From Aliirhizobium wenxiniae (lineage in GTDB: Bacteria; Pseudomonadota; Alphaproteobacteria; Rhizobiales; Rhizobiaceae), in contig NZ_JAEUAN010000019.1 in the NCBI RefSeq assembly GCF_019511445.1, positions 1 through 64,000 of the forward strand: a stretch of DNA of 64,000 nucleotides. The letters run 5' to 3'. The translations under genes and the position numbers were made by a program. Shown here piece after piece: positions 60,005-64,000 of the stretch (position 1 is its first letter; each line of letters begins with the position of its first letter). The notes under the pieces were generated by a model. The model had not been told where the DNA came from, made no database searches, and saw nothing but the letters and a program-made list of their open reading frames with translations.

Positions 60005-61331
60005 GCAGCCTGTCCCTCTCTCTGTCCCTGCCGCGTGAGCGCGGGTCGAGATTGGTGATGTTGTTCGGCTCTTCTGCGGTGCCTTCGCTCTCTACCTTTT
60101 TCTCCTCTCCCTCGGCTCGCGCGATGGCAGCCTCCAGATCGACGCCGTTGGCCGAAAGCGCACGCTGGATTTCGAGCGCCCGCATCAGTTCCGCCGCGGA
60201 GATGCGCTCGGCATAGGGCAGTTTCTCTTCCTGGCGGCGGATGGAAGCGTGTGCGACGGCGAGAATGAAAACCATCACGCCGGGAAGAAGATCGATCGAG
60301 ATCGCGCCTGCCCAGGCAGGAATGAAATCTTGCGCATAATGCAGCACGGCTTCAGCCGAAGACAAAGGCACGAACCGGCGCTCTCCAACCGGCGCACGCG
60401 CGAGAATTTCGTCGGCGGCCTTGGCAAGCGCCTTCGACTGTGCGGCAACCGAGGTCCTGACCGTCGCCATCACCTGATCCTGCCGGTTGACCAGATTGGC
60501 ATCGCTGCCATCCGCAACAGGCGCGATGAAGCCGAGTGAGAGATCATCGGCCGCGCGGCGGATCGATGGGGCGATCGATGTCTGGGCGAGCGAGCTGATG
60601 ACGCCGGTCAGTGCCACGGCTTCCGTCGAAAACTGGTCGGCGCGTGGCGCAATCAGGCCGGGTGCAGAGATCAGCGAGCGCATCGTTTCCAGCCGCTTCT
60701 GTCCCTGCTCGAAAAGCTCGGACACCTGCTCGCGCGAACCGTTGATATTGGCCTCGAGCGATTTCATCTGCCCCGACATCTGGCTTAGAAGCTGAACGAC
60801 GCTGCCCGAACCCGTCGTACCGGTCAGCGAGCCGGATTGCCGCTCGACGGCGGCAAGCTGGGTAAATCGCTCCGAGGCGCGCTGGATGTCCGGCAGAAGG
60901 CTCTGCACGGCAAGCGCATTCTGGTGGGCGCGGTCGAGATCGGCAGCATAACCTTCGACCGTTTCGGAAAGATGCTGCTCGACGGCGGCCGAGCCGGCAA
61001 GTGCCGCGGCATTCAGCCAGCTCGACATGGCAAGGATCATCGCAGCACCAGCCGCCATCACGAACAGCATTGCGGTCTTGCCGGTTCGGCTGGTGATATG
61101 CGGGTAAAACCGCGCCATGTAGGACCAGAAGGCATAGATGCCGACCGAGACCGAAACCGAATAGATGATCGCGGCGAAGAACACGCCGGTCGGCGATCCG
61201 TCGAGGATCGAGCGGACGCCGAGATAGGTATAGACGCCCGACGCCAGCGCCAGAACGGCAAGCGCGAAACGGGTCATGGTTTCGACGGTTGCGATACCGT
61301 CCTTCAGGCGTTGCGTAGGACCCAAGGCCAT
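59991..61331 (-). CDS. Membrane protein with long periplasmic helical domain
   Basis: A 446-residue protein. Three hydrophobic segments lie near the start (FALAVLALASGVYTYLGV, GVFFAAIIYSVSVSVGI, TAMLFVMAAGAAMILAMS), then residues 105-340 are soluble and largely helical with a probable coiled coil (QMKSLEANINGSREQVSE), then one more helix (LLPGVMVFILAVAHAS) and an acidic/charged tail (RSRGRDRERDRLHDDR). No family is recognised. Coupling with the ClpP-like gene suggests a membrane complex. The ATG at 61331 has CGGAGA upstream. Confidence 0.82.
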   Translation of the reverse strand: MALGPTQRLKDGIATVETMTRFALAVLALASGVYTYLGVRSILDGSPTGVFFAAIIYSVSVSVGIYAFWSYMARFYPHITSRTGKTAMLFVMAAGAAMILAMSSWLNAAALAGSAAVEQHLSETVEGYAADLDRAHQNALAVQSLLPDIQRASERFTQLAAVERQSGSLTGTTGSGSVVQLLSQMSGQMKSLEANINGSREQVSELFEQGQKRLETMRSLISAPGLIAPRADQFSTEAVALTGVISSLAQTSIAPSIRRAADDLSLGFIAPVADGSDANLVNRQDQVMATVRTSVAAQSKALAKAADEILARAPVGERRFVPLSSAEAVLHYAQDFIPAWAGAISIDLLPGVMVFILAVAHASIRRQEEKLPYAERISAAELMRALEIQRALSANGVDLEAAIARAEGEEKKVESEGTAEEPNNITNLDPRSRGRDRERDRLHDDR

Positions 61332-61458
61332 CGGCAATCTCCGGGAAGAGGAATGTATTCCTTAAAGAGCTATGAAGAACCCGGCGGAATCAAGACGGGA
61401 CCGTGATGCGGCAATGGCAGAAGGCCGAGAAAATCCGGCTTTCCGGTCAAAAATCCGT

Positions 61459-63033
61459 TCAGGCCTCAATCCCCTGCATGCCGAAACCACCGAGCGCGAA
61501 AAAATCGTCGATCGCGTGAATGGGCGAGATCGCGATCAGCCTTGCCAGAAACGCGTCGGAAGCAAGCTCTTCCTCGATCGCCTCCACCTCGGCGGAAAGC
61601 GCCCGGTCGACCGTGTAGAATGCCGCGTGTTTGCGCACCACTTCGTAGATCAGCTCGACTGCACCACCCGGCTTGTCGCCATGAATATCCATCGCCTGCG
61701 CCGCCAGAAGCGCCTCAAGCCCGGCAAGACGTCTCACCGCCCGCACCTGTCGCTCGAAACGTTCGACCACGAGCGGCAGAAATGCCGCCTCATCCTCCAT
61801 GCCGCCGGCAACCACGATCGACTGCGCCGAGACCGGATTGCTCATCGATAGAACGCGCGAATAGATATCGCCGGCAAGCTTGATGATCGGCCCGAAGCCG
61901 GTGGCGATCGCGCCCGGTGGCACAAGATTGACCGGCAGGTCGCGCCGCTGACCGTTGCCCAAAAGAACGCAGCGGTTGAAGGAATTGCGCGCCGCATGCG
62001 CCATGCACAGCACCGCCGATTCCATAAGCACCGTCACGTCGAGCGGCAGCGATCCGCCCGAGGTCAGCACCCGGCCATCGGCGATCACCGGATTGTCGTC
62101 GGAGCGTCCGGTCGCGGCGAGTATCTTGTGGCCGGAAGTCAGTACGCTTTCGAATACGGCACCGAAAACTTGAGGGATCATTCGAAGGCTGAGCGGATCC
62201 TGCACATGGGTACCGCTCGGCCAAGCCCAGCCCTGCGAGGCATTCAGCAGCCAGGAGCCGATCATCGCTTCTCGCGCCGTGCCCACATGGGTGACGGCAA
62301 GCCAGGGATCGCGCGAGGCACCCATCGCGCCAGCCGCCGCAAGCCCGGTCGCAAGCAGCACGCGCAGCGCGCCGGCCGCGGCTCTGACAGTACGCGCGGC
62401 TGCGGCAAAACTGACGGCATTGACGCTGAGCGAAGCGAGACTGTCACGCGGCGCCATGCGCTGCGGTGCAATCCCGGCAGCCGAAAAGGCCTGCAGCGCC
62501 GGCATCCGCTTGCCCTGATAGACAGCCTCGCCGACGCCGGTCAGGACGGCGCCGATCTGCCCCATCAGGCCAATGTCTGCGCAACCGATCGAACCCGTGC
62601 GGCGAACGACTGGAATGACATCGGCCTCAAGCAGCGCGAGATAACTCTCCACCAATTCCGTCGTGCAGCCGACATAACCGGTCAGCGCGGTATTGACCCG
62701 CATTGCAATGGCGTTGCGCACCACCTCTGTCGGAAACGGATCGCCGGTGCCGAAATGATGGGCGCGCACCAGACCGAGATTGAACTGGTCCAGTTCGTCG
62801 CTCGACCATTCGACATCCTTCATTGCGCCGACGCCGGTGGTCGCCCCATAGACCGGCATTCCGTCCGCGATCGCCTGTTCGAGCACCGATCGTGCCGCCC
62901 GAACCCGCGCCATGCCGTCCGGTTCGGCGCTGACTGCGGCGCGGCCATCGCCGATTACCAGAAGTTCCGCAAAACCGAGCGGTTGCCCGGTCAACTGGAT
63001 GGGAAATTTCGCCTCGGACATCTGCTTTGCCAT
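61459..63033 (-). CDS. HutH-like aromatic amino acid lyase homologue without MIO tripeptide
   Basis: A 524-residue protein of the histidine/phenylalanine ammonia-lyase family. The catalytic Tyr region YGATTGVGAM (Tyr62) is kept, as are QDPLSLRMIPQVFG and SDDNPVI. The MIO cofactor normally forms from Ala-Ser-Gly; here the site reads GSIGCADIGLM, with Cys151-Ala152-Asp153, so the electrophile cannot form in the usual way. The protein could be a non-lyase or use another chemistry. No hut genes surround it. MAKQ at 63033 or MSEA at 63021 may be the start. Confidence 0.85.
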   Translation of the reverse strand: MAKQMSEAKFPIQLTGQPLGFAELLVIGDGRAAVSAEPDGMARVRAARSVLEQAIADGMPVYGATTGVGAMKDVEWSSDELDQFNLGLVRAHHFGTGDPFPTEVVRNAIAMRVNTALTGYVGCTTELVESYLALLEADVIPVVRRTGSIGCADIGLMGQIGAVLTGVGEAVYQGKRMPALQAFSAAGIAPQRMAPRDSLASLSVNAVSFAAAARTVRAAAGALRVLLATGLAAAGAMGASRDPWLAVTHVGTAREAMIGSWLLNASQGWAWPSGTHVQDPLSLRMIPQVFGAVFESVLTSGHKILAATGRSDDNPVIADGRVLTSGGSLPLDVTVLMESAVLCMAHAARNSFNRCVLLGNGQRRDLPVNLVPPGAIATGFGPIIKLAGDIYSRVLSMSNPVSAQSIVVAGGMEDEAAFLPLVVERFERQVRAVRRLAGLEALLAAQAMDIHGDKPGGAVELIYEVVRKHAAFYTVDRALSAEVEAIEEELASDAFLARLIAISPIHAIDDFFALGGFGMQGIEA

Positions 63034-63104
63034 TCTCCCAGATTATTGGAAATGCGGCCGCGGGATATCCCGAAATGCGAACGGATATGTCGCGCGAAAA
63101 CCCG

Positions 63105-64000
63105 TCAGAGCGTCACGGCGATATAAACGAGCGCTGCCGCAATCACCCACAGCGCCCATCGGCCGTAACGGCTGTGCCGTGCTTCCGCTTTCCCGATCGC
63201 TTCCGCCGTCTCGGCATCGAAACGCAGGCCGTTTTCGCTCATATGGACCAGTTCCTGGTGGAACTTGCCCGTCTGGGCCGCAATCTCCGGTGCCGCCTCT
63301 GCAAGCTTGACGATCGCCTTCAAGCCATCCTTGACGTCGGACGCGATACGTTTCGGTCCGAGATTGTCGCGGATCCAGTCGCCGACGACAGGCTCGGAAG
63401 CCTTCCACATGTTGAAGCGCGGGTTGAGCATGCGCGACACGCCCTCGACCACCACCATCGTCTTCTGCAACAGGATCAGTTCCGGCCGGGTCTGCATCTC
63501 GAAAAGATCGGTCACTTCGAACAGCAGCGCCAGAAGCCGCGCCATCGAGATCGTTTCCGCCGGCTGGCCATGGATCGGCTCGCCGATCGCCCGGATCGCC
63601 TGGGCAAACGCTGCGACATCGTGATGACCGGGCACATAACCGGCTTCGAAATGCACTTCGGCAACGCGCATGTAGTCGCGAGTGATGAAGCCGAACAGGA
63701 TTTCGGCGAGGAACCGCCGTTCCTTTTTGCCGAGCCGCCCGGTTATGCCCATATCGACAGCAACGATCGTGCCGTTGGCTTCAACGAACAGATTGCCCGG
63801 ATGCATGTCGGCATGGAAGAAGCCGTCGCGCAGCGTGTGGCGCAGAAAAGACTGGATCAGCACTTCGGCAAGCTTTTCCAGGTCGTGACCGGCGACACGC
63901 AGCGCCTCGACATCGTTCATCTTGATGCCGTCGATCCACTCCATGGTGATCACGTCGCGGCCGGTCCGTTCCCAGTCGACGGTCGGCACCCGAAAGCCCG
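63105..64000 (-). CDS. ubiB: UbiB-family ubiquinone synthesis kinase-like protein, partial
   Basis: The C-terminal 297 codons of a UbiB/ABC1 protein; the N-terminus lies beyond the right edge. FFHADMHPGNLFVEANGTIV is the catalytic-loop equivalent and VDMGITGRLGKKERRF holds the metal Asp of this atypical kinase fold. The C-terminus ends in a membrane helix (ALWVIAAALVYIAVTL). It supports ubiquinone biosynthesis. Confidence 0.95.
   Translation of the reverse strand, partial: GFRVPTVDWERTGRDVITMEWIDGIKMNDVEALRVAGHDLEKLAEVLIQSFLRHTLRDGFFHADMHPGNLFVEANGTIVAVDMGITGRLGKKERRFLAEILFGFITRDYMRVAEVHFEAGYVPGHHDVAAFAQAIRAIGEPIHGQPAETISMARLLALLFEVTDLFEMQTRPELILLQKTMVVVEGVSRMLNPRFNMWKASEPVVGDWIRDNLGPKRIASDVKDGLKAIVKLAEAAPEIAAQTGKFHQELVHMSENGLRFDAETAEAIGKAEARHSRYGRWALWVIAAALVYIAVTL

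Overview
The window is about 64 kb of chromosome from an alphaproteobacterium of the family Rhizobiaceae (Rhizobium, Agrobacterium, Neorhizobium or a close relative). The reasons are the gene content and order (dnaN, rsmI, yraN and gshB close together; a rhizobial-type phosphatidylethanolamine N-methyltransferase; ubiB, coaBC and dut within 16 kb), the GC-rich codon use, and a RIME-like palindromic repeat of the kind scattered through rhizobial genomes. No rRNA, tRNA, CRISPR array or prophage was recognised. Both edges cut genes: an IS3-type transposase on the left and ubiB on the right.

Layout. 1-1.3 kb: an IS3-family element whose terminal TGA has become the stop codon of a clipped MarR regulator, with a palindromic operator behind it. 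1.2-6 kb: an SnoaL/NTF2-like protein, three aldo/keto reductases (two of them tandem copies) and a Gfo/Idh/MocA oxidoreductase. 5.9-9.4 kb: a lipid-linked sugar module of GtrA, a DPM1-like glycosyltransferase and a divergent GT-C-like membrane protein that carries a G10 tract. 9.3-16.9 kb: small proteins (one like a GTA/phage spike base), xseA, a VirC1-like ParA ATPase, an M29 aminopeptidase, ybaK, an ArsC-like reductase, a 2H phosphoesterase and ogt. 16.9-21 kb: a DedA-like protein, guaA, mtnN with a thioesterase, and tspO. 21-26.3 kb: an iron-type operon (imelysin, di-haem oxidoreductase, imelysin, DUF1513) behind an Irr-box-like dyad. 26.3-33.3 kb: an RsmB-like methylase, rlpA, an SDR-queG-GST overlapping set, a secreted 50-aa peptide, an NDUFA9-like reductase and a DUF1330 protein. 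33.4-39.2 kb: a secreted beta-helix protein, pyrF with a divergent histidine phosphatase, pmtA, dnaN, rsmI and yraN. 39.3-44.7 kb: ugpBAEC (glycerol-3-phosphate uptake) and gshB. 44.9-48.2 kb: comM, cysK (with a perfect 21-bp hairpin in its leader) and dut. 48.3-56.2 kb: prfC, a YigZ protein, a monooxygenase, a Mop protein, otsBA (trehalose synthesis), a class II amidotransferase, a YjbR protein and coaBC. 56.4-64 kb: a glyoxalase-like protein, LysR/MFS divergent pair, a ClpP-like periplasmic protein with a coiled-coil membrane partner, a HutH-like protein lacking the MIO tripeptide, and ubiB.

Functionally most of the window is housekeeping: replication and repair (dnaN, xseA, ogt, dut), translation and RNA modification (prfC, rsmI, RsmB-like, queG, ybaK), nucleotides and cofactors (guaA, pyrF, coaBC, ubiB), thiols (cysK, gshB, GST) and envelope lipids (pmtA). 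The parts least explained by known biology are the homopolymer-containing sugar-transfer module, the doubled imelysin operon with a repeat inside a coding leader, the ClpP-like/coiled-coil membrane pair, the HutH-like protein without the MIO tripeptide, and the orphan spike-base protein.
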